Assembly: GCA_016720545.1 (NCBI GenBank) | Contig: JADKKK010000002.1 | Location: 186,001 to 250,000 of the forward strand | Reading direction: 5' to 3' | Length of the DNA stretch: 64,000 nucleotides | DNA from: Myxococcales bacterium | GTDB lineage: Bacteria > Myxococcota_A > Polyangia > Polyangiales > Polyangiaceae | Shown: positions 20,238 to 30,400 of the stretch, in pieces | Layout of the letters: every line of letters starts with the position of its first letter | Position numbering within the stretch: the stretch's first letter is position 1 | Made by a program: the position numbers and the translations under genes | The notes under the pieces: model-generated | What the model was told of the DNA's origin: nothing | Seen by the model: only the letters and a program-made list of their open reading frames with translations | The model's database searches: none

Positions 20238-22592
20238 ATGCATGTCCAGTGCGAGAGCTGCGGCACCGAGTACGAGTTCGACGACGCGCTCGTGAGCGGC
20301 CGTGGGACCACCGTCAAATGCTCTACGTGCGGATTCCAGTTCAAGGTGCGCAGGGCCGGCGCGAACGCGAACGGGGCGTCGGACCAGTGGACCGTGACGT
20401 CGGCCGACGGCGCCGTGTTCGTGTACGGGTCGTTGCGCGAGCTGCAGCGCGCGATCCTCACCGGAGAGGTGGTCGCCAGCGACCTGCTCGAGCGCGGCGG
20501 CGTGGCCCCGCGCCCCATCGGGCAAATTGCCGAGCTTATTCCGTTTTTTGACGGCACGAGGCTCGCTCCCTCCGATCGAGCGGCGCCCGAGACGCCCAAC
20601 AGGCCTCGCGCAGGTGACGACCCGCCCACGATCCGCACGGGGTCCGGTCGTCCGGCGGCCGCCGCGGTCTCCGGTGGTCCGCTTCCGGCCTACAGGCTCG
20701 ATCCGGATCGCACGGCCGCCACGCCGGCGCGTCTCCTCGAGGAGCACCTGGCCGCGAGCCGCACGCCGCTCCCGGGGCCTCTCCCGACCGCGCCCGGCGA
20801 GCCCCTCAGCGCGCAGCCCGTCTCGGGCGCCGGCCCCGCGCCGTCCACGCTCGACCCCATGCGGCCGCGGGTGCAGACCGAGATAAGCTTCCCAGCCCCT
20901 CCTCAGCGGGCGCTCGACGACCTCGGCGGCGACGACGATCCCACGCGGGTCGCGGACTCCTTCTCCGTGGAGTCGGCGCTGGCGGAGGCTGCACAGGCGC
21001 GCGCCGCCGCGGAGGTGCCTCAGGTCCCGGCGCCGCAGAATCAGGCGCCGCCGATCGCGTACGTCGAGGCCCCGCGCGCGGAAGCGCACCCGTCGGCGGA
21101 GCCCACCGGGAACGTCCGCGTGACGGCGAAGCTCGACCCTGCCCTCGACGAGAGGCTCCCCGAGGTGTCGTCCCCGCTGCCGCCGCCCGCGCGGCAGCAG
21201 CGCTGGGAGGTCGAGGCGGACGTCGACTCCGCCGTGCCGCGAGGTGTCGCGCCTCGGCGCTCGGTCGGCGGCGTCGTGGTCGCGGTGGTGGTCGCGCTGG
21301 CCGTTGGAGGCATGGGCGCCTACTACGTCCGCGAGCGCGGCGAGAAGCCCGCCGCAGCGCTCGATGCGAAGGCCGAGGCGTTCCTCGCGGCGGGCGAGAA
21401 GTCGCTCGTGGACGGCGACTTGGAGCGGGCGAAGGAGAACTTCGACAAGGCGAGCGTGCTCGCGGAGAAGAGCCCACGGCTGCTCCTCGACAGCGCGCGG
21501 CTCGCGACGGCTCGCGCCGACCTGTCGTGGATCCGCCAGCAGATCCTCGAGCCCGGCGGTGAGCGCGACGCGGCGAAGGCGAAGACGCTCGAGCTCGCCG
21601 CGCTCGCGTTGCCCGCGGCGGAAGCTGCGGTCGCGGCTGCGCCCGACGACTCCGCCGCCATTCGCCTCAAGATCGACGCGCTCCGCGCGGGCGGCCAAAG
21701 CGACAAGGCCCGCGCGCTCGTCCCGAAGGTCGTCTCTCAGGGCAACCAGGCGGAGTCGGCCTACGTGCTCGCCACACTGGACATGACCACGCCCGATCCG
21801 GTGTGGAGCACCGTGCTCCAGCGCCTGCGCTCTGCCGCGACCGGCGAGGGGGCCGCGGGCCGCGCCCGCTCCGCGCTGGTCGTCGCCCTCGTCCGCGCGG
21901 GCGATCGTGAGGGCGCCAAGGGCGAGGTCACCCGGCTCGAGACCGCGCACGCTAGGCATCCGCTCGTCCCGCCGCTCCGCGCGTACGTCGAGCGCGCGGT
22001 GTCGACGCCGTCCCCGGCCTCCGTGGGCGACGCGGGTGTGGTCGACGTGAGCGCGCTGAAGGCGCTCTCCGGCGGCGCCCCGACAGATCCGCGCGTGCTC
22101 GTGTCGCAGGCGGAGACCGCGCGCGGGAAGGGCAAGCTGGCCGTCGCGAGGCGCCTTTACGAGCTCGCGCTCCAGAAGAATCCCCAGGACTCGGAGGCGC
22201 TCACGGGGCTCGCGCACGTGGCGCACGCGGAGCACGACATCGCCGGCGCGCGGTCGGCGTACCGTCGGGCGCTCGCCGTCAACCCGAGCTACGTGCCAGC
22301 CCTCGTCGGCCTGGCCGATCTCGACTGGGAGTCCGGAGATCGGGCCTCGGCCCAAAAAAAGTATCGTGAGCTCGTCGAGCGGTTCCCCGAGAGCGCGTAT
22401 CCCGCGCGGGTGAGGCAGCGGGCCGAAGGGGGCGCGCCCACCGCGCCGACCGCGCCGACGACCGAGCCGACGTCCGCCCCGTCCGCCCCGTCCGCCCCGT
22501 CCGCCGCGCCCACCGAGGCGCCGCCCGCGCCTAGCGCACCGCCATCCCCGGCTCCGCCCGCGCCCCCGCCTGCTCCCGAGGACCGACCGTGA
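20238..22592 (+). CDS. Zinc-ribbon, single-pass membrane TPR protein
   Basis: 784 residues. The N-terminus is an MJ0042-type zinc ribbon with CESC (Cys5, Cys8) and CSTC (Cys28, Cys31). Residues 48-105 resemble a small GYF-like module (WTVTSADGAVFVYGSLREL). A long Pro/Ala-rich linker follows, then one membrane helix near 344-364 (GVVVAVVVALAVGGMGAYYV). Residues 370-735 are TPR-like and end in a Pro/Ser/Ala tail with APS repeats. The ribbon should be cytoplasmic and the TPR part periplasmic. Similar ribbon-linker-helix proteins are common in myxobacteria. It is the first gene of a six-gene unit and overlaps the SppA-like gene by 4 bases (GTGA), which suggests translational coupling. Confidence 0.8.
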   Translation: MHVQCESCGTEYEFDDALVSGRGTTVKCSTCGFQFKVRRAGANANGASDQWTVTSADGAVFVYGSLRELQRAILTGEVVASDLLERGGVAPRPIGQIAELIPFFDGTRLAPSDRAAPETPNRPRAGDDPPTIRTGSGRPAAAAVSGGPLPAYRLDPDRTAATPARLLEEHLAASRTPLPGPLPTAPGEPLSAQPVSGAGPAPSTLDPMRPRVQTEISFPAPPQRALDDLGGDDDPTRVADSFSVESALAEAAQARAAAEVPQVPAPQNQAPPIAYVEAPRAEAHPSAEPTGNVRVTAKLDPALDERLPEVSSPLPPPARQQRWEVEADVDSAVPRGVAPRRSVGGVVVAVVVALAVGGMGAYYVRERGEKPAAALDAKAEAFLAAGEKSLVDGDLERAKENFDKASVLAEKSPRLLLDSARLATARADLSWIRQQILEPGGERDAAKAKTLELAALALPAAEAAVAAAPDDSAAIRLKIDALRAGGQSDKARALVPKVVSQGNQAESAYVLATLDMTTPDPVWSTVLQRLRSAATGEGAAGRARSALVVALVRAGDREGAKGEVTRLETAHARHPLVPPLRAYVERAVSTPSPASVGDAGVVDVSALKALSGGAPTDPRVLVSQAETARGKGKLAVARRLYELALQKNPQDSEALTGLAHVAHAEHDIAGARSAYRRALAVNPSYVPALVGLADLDWESGDRASAQKKYRELVERFPESAYPARVRQRAEGGAPTAPTAPTTEPTSAPSAPSAPSAAPTEAPPAPSAPPSPAPPAPPPAPEDRP
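22472..22507 (+). repeat. Tandem 9-base repeat GTCCGCCCC
   Basis: Three perfect copies and a fourth imperfect one encode the Ser/Ala/Pro tail of the zinc-ribbon TPR protein. Confidence 0.7.
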
Positions 22593-24439
22593 GCCGCGCG
22601 CGGCGCGGGCTCGCCGCCCCCTTGGGAGTCGCCGTGATGTTCGCGCTCGGCGGCGGGAGCGCGGGGTGCGAGGGGCGACCGCGCTCGGTCACGGAGCCGT
22701 CCGCGGCGCCGGCCAAGACCTCGGGACCCTACGTGGCGACCCTCGACGTCTCGGCCGGGCTCCCGGAGGCCGAGGACGCCGGTTATCTGGGGCTGACACC
22801 GCCAAAGCATCGAACTTTCTGGGATTTTTTGTCCGTCGTCGACGCGATTCGGAAGGACAAGCGGGTCAAGGGCGTGTTCGTGCGGTTCGGGAGCGCGAAC
22901 CTAGGTGCGGCGCGCGCCGAAGAAATGGGCGACGCGCTGTTCGAGCTCCGCCGCGGGGGGACCCCCATCCACTGCCACGCCGAGGCCCTCAGCAACACGA
23001 CGATGATGGCCGCCGCGCAGGCGTGCACGAAGATCACCATCTCGCCCGCCGGCGACGTCGACACGATCGGCCTCGCGGCCCAGGTGATCTACCTCCGGCG
23101 ACTCCTGGTCGACGAGCTTCGGCTCTCGGTCGACATCCTCCAGGTCGGCAAGTTCAAGGGCGCCGAAGAGCCCCTCACGCGAGACGGACCGAGCGACGAG
23201 GCGCGAGCCTCGCTCGAGGGTGTGCTCACCGACCTCCGCGCGACCTGGCGCGACACCACGCGCGCCGGGCGCGCCGGGCGGGCGGGGCGCGAAGGCGCGA
23301 AGGTCGAAGACGCCATCGAGGACGGCCCCTTCTCGCCGAAGGCCGCGGTCGCGCGGGGCCTCGTTGACGCCGTCGGGTACGACGACGACGCCCTGAAGGA
23401 CCTCGAGAAGGTGGCCGGCGCCGGGCGCCACAAGGCGCGCTTCGGCCCGGGCGGCGGTTCGGAGGAGGACGAAACGCTCGGCGAGCTCGTTCGAGCGCTC
23501 GCGGGCGACGGCGCCGCCTCGGGCCCGGTGGCGCTCGTGCGGGCGGTGGGCAGCATCTCGATGGGCGGAGGCGGCGGGCCCTTCGGCGGTCGCGGCGGTA
23601 TCACGGAGCGCGAGCTCTCGAAGCAGCTCGCGACCGTGGAGAAGGACGACGACATCAAGGCGCTGGTGCTTCGAATCGACTCGCCCGGCGGCAGCGCGCT
23701 CGCGAGCGACATGCTGTGGCACGACCTCATGCGTATCCGCGCGAAGAAGCCCATCGTGGTGAGCGTGGGCGACATGGCGGCGAGCGGTGGGTACTATCTC
23801 GCGTCGACGGGGAACGTGATCCTCGGCGATCCCATGAGCATCGTCGGCTCGATCGGAGTCGTCGGTGGGAAGGTCGGAGTGGGCGCGGCGGTCGAGCGCT
23901 TCGGCGTGCGCGCGGTCACGTTCCCCGCCGCGAAGGAGAAGCCTGGGGCAGGGGCGCGCGCGGCGTATTTGTCGTTCTTCAGCACGTGGGACGACGCGAC
24001 GAAGGTGCGCGTGCTCGAGTCGATGACCGCGGTCTACGATCTCTTCCTCGCGCGGGTCGCCGAGGGGCGAGGGACGACACCCGACAAGATCGCTCCGCAC
24101 GCGGAAGGCCGAATTTTCTCGGGGCGCGAGGGCAAGAGGCTCGGGCTCGTCGACGAGCTCGGCGGGCTCCGCGCCGCGGTCGTCAAGGCGCGCCAGCTCG
24201 CCAAGCTGCCGGACGACGCGCGGGTCAGCGTCGTCGGGGGCCGCCCCACCTTCCTCGACAGCCTCGAGCCGGGCGGCGCCGAGGAGAGCGCCGCCGTTCG
24301 TCGAGCGGCCGGGCTCGATCCGCTGACGCTTTTCGGGCGCGTCGCGCCGGAGGCCACTCCGTTCGTCACGAGCCTGCTCCCGCTCGCCGAGCGCGAGCGC
24401 GTGTTGGTGGCGACACCGTTCGCTCTTTGGATACGCTAG
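22589..24439 (+). CDS. sppA: SppA-like signal peptide peptidase, lipoprotein form
   Basis: 616 residues from GTG 22589. The N-terminus has a signal sequence ending in SAGC (Cys27), a slightly atypical lipobox. Two tandem SppA/ClpP-fold halves follow, as in 67-kDa SppA. The general base Lys190 is in VGKFKGAEEP and the nucleophile Ser399 in GDMAASGGYY; both match the Ser/Lys dyad of this family. Other family marks are RIDSPGGSALAS and MSIVGSIGVVGG. The enzyme should degrade leftover signal peptides or membrane protein fragments on the outer face of the inner membrane. Replacing the usual membrane helix with a lipid anchor is unusual. It is co-transcribed with the zinc-ribbon gene; the giant TPR gene starts 48 bases later. 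Confidence 0.88.
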   Translation: MSRARRGLAAPLGVAVMFALGGGSAGCEGRPRSVTEPSAAPAKTSGPYVATLDVSAGLPEAEDAGYLGLTPPKHRTFWDFLSVVDAIRKDKRVKGVFVRFGSANLGAARAEEMGDALFELRRGGTPIHCHAEALSNTTMMAAAQACTKITISPAGDVDTIGLAAQVIYLRRLLVDELRLSVDILQVGKFKGAEEPLTRDGPSDEARASLEGVLTDLRATWRDTTRAGRAGRAGREGAKVEDAIEDGPFSPKAAVARGLVDAVGYDDDALKDLEKVAGAGRHKARFGPGGGSEEDETLGELVRALAGDGAASGPVALVRAVGSISMGGGGGPFGGRGGITERELSKQLATVEKDDDIKALVLRIDSPGGSALASDMLWHDLMRIRAKKPIVVSVGDMAASGGYYLASTGNVILGDPMSIVGSIGVVGGKVGVGAAVERFGVRAVTFPAAKEKPGAGARAAYLSFFSTWDDATKVRVLESMTAVYDLFLARVAEGRGTTPDKIAPHAEGRIFSGREGKRLGLVDELGGLRAAVVKARQLAKLPDDARVSVVGGRPTFLDSLEPGGAEESAAVRRAAGLDPLTLFGRVAPEATPFVTSLLPLAERERVLVATPFALWIR

Positions 24440-24465
24440 CGTGCCTCGGCGTATCGGTGTGCGCG

Positions 24466-24485
24466 AGGCGAGGCGAGGCGAGGCG
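24466..24485 (+). repeat. (AGGCG)4 repeat in the ribosome-binding region
   Basis: Four perfect AGGCG units end 2 bases before ATG 24488. They offer overlapping GAGG Shine-Dalgarno cores at 5-base steps, one at about 9 bases and one at about 4 bases from the start. Confidence 0.75.
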
Positions 24486-24487
24486 AC

Positions 24488-27400
24488 ATGGGGACGCGTG
24501 GGGGGGAAATCTTGAGCTCGATGGCGGCGCCGACCTCGCTCGCCGCGGGCCACGCTCGCCGGTTCGTGGTCTCGGCCCCGGCGCTGGCGCGTCGCGTCGG
24601 TCCCGCCGCTGCCGAGCACGACCTCCGCGCGAAGCTGGCCCTGGCCCACGGCGCCGGCGACAGCTCAGCCGAGCGCAGCCTCAGCATCGAGCTGGGCGCG
24701 CTGCTCGAGGTTGGGCGCTTCGACCTTGGCGGCGCCGCTGCGCTCTACGCGAGGGCGGCGGACATCGAGCCGGAGGTGAGCGTCCTCCTCGTCCTCGCGG
24801 CCCTCGAGGAGCGTCTCGGTCGCTCGGCGCGGGCCGCGGACGCGCTCGAGCGCGCGCTCACGCTGGGCGACGCCCCGGGCGGGTGGCTGAGGCTCGGGTG
24901 GCTACGCATCCGCGCCGGCCAAGTTCGCGATGCGGTCCAGGTGCTCGTCCAGGCCTCCGCCACGTCGCGGGAGCCGCGCGTGGCCGAGTGGCTCGGCGCG
25001 CTTGGGTTCGTCCCCGGCGCCCACGCCTCTCTCGCCGACGCCGCCGAGGCCTACATCGACGCCGCGCGTCGAGCTTCTCTCCTACCGAACCTGACCACCT
25101 CGTACGGGACGTCCCTCGAGCTGCAGGAGCTCGGACGCGCGGCGTCGCTCTCTCGAAGCGTGGCGGTCGAGAACGCCTTCACTGCGGCCCTCGGGCGGCG
25201 AGACCCGGCGCTGGCGGACGCGTTCGCCGAGGCCTGGGCGTTCGCAGCACCACCCGCACAGCGCGCCGAGGCGCTCGCCAACCTCACTCGCGCGCGCGCC
25301 GCGCGTGGCGACGTCGAGGGGCAGCTCGTGGTCGCGCTGCAGCCGGGCGGCGCCGTCGGCTCCGAGGGGCTGTCAGGCCTGCTTCTGCGCGCGGGGCTCC
25401 CCGCGCTCCTCGCCGAGCAGATCGCGCTTCGCGCGCGAGACGCTGCCGGCGACGAGCGCTGCCGCCTGCTGGTCGAGCGCATGCGCGTGCTCGCCGGGCC
25501 CGTCTCGGACCCCGTCGCCGCGGCGCGCGCCTCCGCCGATGTCCTCGCGCAGGCGCCCGCGGAGCCGGAGGCGCTCTCGCGCCTTGAGGCGTACCTCGCC
25601 AGCGATCAGGCTGGGCCCGGGGTGCTTGCCGCGCTCGTGGAGCGCGTGGGCCGCGCGGAGGGCCCACTCGGCCCTCTCGCGGAGGTCATCGCCGCCGCAG
25701 GGGCGCGCTCGCGCAACCCTGGGTTCGAGGTCCTTGGGCTTCGTGCCGCGCTACTTGGCGGCGAAACGGCCAAGCTCCGCGAGCGCTTGGTGGCCGCCGA
25801 GGCTCGCTGCCACGCGTCCCTGGCCCCGCCGAGCGGTCCCGTGTCGGCAGAGTGGCGGCGCGATCGTCTCCGCATCCTCGGTGCCCTGCCGGAGCGCCGG
25901 GACGAGTGGGCGCGCGAGGTCGACGCGTACCTGCGCGAGGGCCCGTGGTCGCCGGAGGTGGTCGAGTTCGCGGTCGATCGCGCCCTGGCGGCCGGCGAGT
26001 CCGAGCAGGCGCTTCGATGGGCGCGCGCGGGGCTCGACCGGGCGATGGGGATCCAGCGGTCCGTGGCGCGCAGGCTCGTGCTCCGCGCCCTGCTCGCGAC
26101 GGACGGAGCGGCCGCCGCGCCGGCGGACCTCGGCCCTGACGCCCCCGAATCCCCCGACGTCGCCAACGCGCCGCTCGCCCTGCTCGTGGCCCTCGGCGCG
26201 AGGGACCTCCCGGCGCTCGCCGCCGCTTGCGAGGGGCTTGCGCGCACCGCACCGCCGCGCACCGCCGCCGCGTTGCGGCGGGCGGCGTCGCGGGCGCTCG
26301 TCGCGGAGGGCCTCGTCGACGAGGCGCGTCGGATCGCGGGTCGGGCGCTCGGCGTGGATCCGTCCGATCCGCTCGCCGCGGACGCGTGCGTCACCGCGTG
26401 GGCCGCGGCGCCCATCGAGCACGGCGCGGTGGACGCGGCGTACCCGCGCCTGCGGGCCGCCTCGGCGATGCTCTGGCCCGACGCCCGCCGCGCGGAGCTC
26501 CTCGGGGCGTTGGCCGCTCGGGCGAACGCGCCCGCGGAGTCCATCGCGTTCTGCCGACAATGGCTGGGGCTGCGTCCTGCGGATCCCGCGCCGCTCCGTG
26601 GGTACCTGTCGGCCCTCATCGCCGCGGGCGAGGGAGCCGCCCTCTGCGAGGCCGTCGGGTGGCTCCCTTCAGCGCCCTATTCCGCGTCGCTTCTCTGCGA
26701 GACCTTGAGCACGGCGCTCACGGCGCTCGGCGACGAACCGTCGCTCCTCATGGCCGCGGCGCGTGGCCTGTTCGACGCGCTCGGGGCCGCCCACGCAGGG
26801 CTGCGTGCGAGCCTCCTCGACGCGGCTAACAGCGCGGAAGAACATCTCTTTGCGGCGGAAGTTCTCGAGCGCGGGCTCTCCTGCGATGGCACGGCCGCGC
26901 CCCCCGAAGCCCACGTTGAGCTCGCCAACCTGTGGCGCCTCGCCGGCGGCGTCCAGGGCGCCGAGGGCGAGGTCCGCGCGCTCGCGGCTGCGGTTCGAGG
27001 TGGCGCGACCGTCTCCGACCTCGCCGAGCGTCTCGCCCGCCTGGCGCCCCACGCGCCGGGCATGAGCACCGACGCCGAGCTTCTGTGGCTGCGTCTGCGC
27101 GCGGAGCACGCGCCCGACGACGCGACCGCCGCCGAGGAAGGCCGGCGGCTCGGCGCCGCGCTTTGGGATCTTGCGAATGACCGCCCGGGGGCCGTGGTCG
27201 CCTGGGTCAACGCCGCGCGTCGCGCCCCGCTGCGCGGATACCCGACGCTGCGCCGCGATCTCGTCGCGTTCGCCGGGAACGCCGAGGCGCTCGAGTGCCT
27301 CGTCGCGCTGGGCGAGCACGAGCCGGATGGGGCGCGCGCGGCGAGCCTGTTCGCGGAGGCCGCGCGCGTCGCCCAGTCGGTCGAGCAGTTCCCTCGCGCG

Positions 27401-30400
27401 CTGGAGCTAGCTGCGCGCGCGCTCGAGCAGAACCCGCGCCAGACGGAAGTGCTCGCGGCCGCCGAGGCGGGCGCGTCGCCAAGCGACGACGAGCGCCTCT
27501 CCACCCTCTACGCGCGCGCGGCGAGGGGGGCGCTCGGGCGCTTCGGCCGGCGCGCGGCCCATTTCCGCGCCGCCCGCTTCTTCGAGGGGAGGGCCTCCGA
27601 CGCGCTCGCGATTCGCCACGCCACTCAGGCCTTCCTCGCCGTGCCGACGCAGGGCGCCGCGCTCCAGATGCTCGCCCGCGTCGGAGCGCGCTCCGGCGAT
27701 GCCGTCGCGGTTTTCCACGCGGTGGAGCAGCTCACGGGCCAGCTCGGCAGCGCGACGCAGCGCGCGGGGTGGCTCGTGATCGCGGCGGACCTTGGGGACC
27801 CGACGCGGGGGAACGCGGAGCGCATCGACGCGCTCGTGCGCGCGTTCGTGCTGGTCCCGGACGCGGAGACCCTCGCCCGCCTCGCCGGCGCCGTACGGCG
27901 GGAGCTCGCGGCGGCCCCCGGCGAGGTCGAAGGGGTCACCCTCCGGTTCGTGCGCGCTGCCGGGGCCGTGCTGCCCAAGTGCGAGGGCCCCGAAGGGGCG
28001 CGCGTCGCCGTGCGGCTCACCGAGCTCGCCATCGAGCTCGTGCACGAGCCCAAGCTCGCATGGAAAGCGCTCGTCTGCGCCTTCACCTGCGACGGTGACA
28101 TCGACGAGTACCGTGGCCTCGTGCGCCTCGCCGCAGCCCTCTTGGCGGCCGAGGACGCGAAGGAGCGCTTCGCTGAGGCGGTCGCCATCACGGAGCGACC
28201 CTACGCGAGCCTCGGATGGGCGGCCTGTGGCTTCCTCGGCGTGCTCGCGCGCGATTTGGGCGAGCCCGATCGCGCACGCAAGCTCCTCATCAGCGCGGTC
28301 TCGCGAGACTCTGACGACGATCTCTATGTCGTCCTCGCCGACGAGGCGCTCGCCGCGGTCGAGGAGCCGAGCGATCGCAAGAAGCTCGAGCGCGCGGTCA
28401 AGGCTCCACGGCTGTCCGAGGCGCTCGTCGCCGTCGCGGCGACCGATCGAGCGGCGGGCGACGTCCTCTCCGAGCGCAGGCGACTGACCCGGCTCGTCGC
28501 GGTGGGGTCGGAGGAACAGGTCAAGGCCGCGCAGCGACGGTTGGTCGATCTCGCGCCGCCCGACGTGGATGCGCCGGCCGAGGCGGAGCTTACGGCGGCG
28601 CCTCCCTCGGTTTCGCCCGCTTCGGTCGCGCTCGTCCGAGAGCGCATCGGCGTCGACGACCTCGCCGGCGCGCTGGCTGCGGCGGGCGGCTCGCGCCATG
28701 ACGCCCTGCTCCAGGTCGCCGACGCCGCGGAGGCGGCGGGCCATCACGCGATCGCCGAGCGCGCCCTCGAGGCCTTGGCGGACACCGCGCCAACCCTCGA
28801 GGGCCAGGTGGAGGCGCTCCGGCGCCTGGGGCGATCGTTCGACGCCCATGATCCCGAGCGGTCGGCGGGGTACTGGCGGAGAGTCGCGGCCGTCCGCCCG
28901 CTCGACGAAGAGGCGGATCTCGCCCTCGAGGACCTCCTCCTCCGGGCGGGGCAGGTGGCGGAGGTCGCCGAGCACCTCGGCCGCCGCGTCGCGCGTTTCC
29001 AGGGCGATCCGGCCCGCCGAGAGGCCCTGCATGCCCTCAGGCTCCGGCGCGCCGCGCTGCTGGAGCAGCGCCTGGGGCGGCCCGAGGAGGCGCGCAGAGA
29101 GCTCGAGGGCCTCCTGGCGGAGGAGCCGTCGAGCAAGAGCGCGCTCCGCTACCTCGCGGACCTCACGGCGCGAACGGGCGATCACGACGCGACCCTCGCG
29201 GTGCTCGAGCGGCTCCGTGACCTCGACGCTGACGACCTCGGCGGCCGCGCCGAGGTGGAGGTTCGAATGGCCCGCATCCACCTCGAGGGTGGACGCCCCG
29301 ACCTGGCACGTGCCCTCGTGGAGTCGGCCCTGGCCGGGCGAGAGAGCGCGGAGGCGCTCCAGCTGCGCGTCGAGATCGCCCGGGTCTCCCCCGCGGCCGA
29401 GGAGCTCGGCGCGGCGCTCCAAGCGCTCGCGCGGGGCAGCGCGGACGACGCGCACACCCGCGGCGTGCTGCTCGTGGAGGCCGCTCGCTTGGCAGTGGCC
29501 GCTGGCGATCTCGAGCTCGGCCTCCAGCGGGCGCAGGAGGCGGCGCGGGTCGCGCCGGGCCTCGCGGGAGCGGTAGTCCTCGCGCGGTCTCTCGAGTATC
29601 GATCCCGGGGGATCGCCGGGGTCGAAGGGGCGATCGCGGTCCTGGCCGACCTCGCGACGAGCTCGCGCGAGCTGTCGGAGGGCGAGCGCGTGGTGCGGGC
29701 GTTCCTCGTGGCCGCGGCGACGCGGGTGGCCCACGGAGCCGCGCGCGCGATCGCGAGCCTCGAGGCGATGGTCGCCGATCTAGGTCCCCACGCGCTGCTC
29801 TCCTTCGCCCTCGCCGAGGGCTACGCGGCGGAGGGGCGATTCGACGCCGCGCTCGCGGCCTACGATGGCGCGCTGCAGGGCCCGCTTCACGGCCTCCACG
29901 AGCTGGGAGAGGTGGCGATCTTGGCCTCCGCGGCGGCGGAGGCGGCGGGCGACGTCGCGCGGGCGATGCGGTACGTCGACCTCGCGGTGGCCGCCCCAAG
30001 CACGCGGGTCGCCGCGCTCGAGCGCGGTCGTCGCCTCGCGAGCAAGGTCGGAGACGTTGAACGGGAGCGCTCGCTCCTGAGGGAGCTCGTCGCGACCCTC
30101 GACGGCGCAGCCAAGCTGGACGCGGCGCGAGAGCTGGCCCACGCGCTCCTCGCTTCGGCCAGCGCGACGGACCACGAGGAGGCCATGGCGCTCAGCGCGA
30201 CTCTCCCCGAGGCGAGCCCCGGGTCGAAGGAGCTGCGCGCTCGTATCGAGGAGCTGCTCGGCGAGGGCGACCGGAGCACGGCGCCCGCGCCGGCACCTGT
30301 GATGCTCGCGCTCCAGCGGGCGGGGGCCGCCGTCCTCTCGGCGACGCTCGCGTCCGCGGGATCCGAGCCGCCGCCGTCCGGCGCGAACGCACGGCGGCCT

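Noticed and set aside
28569..29576. Open frames in other phases inside the giant TPR gene
   Set aside because: Ser/Arg/Ala-rich shadows typical of GC-rich DNA; no motif or start signal.
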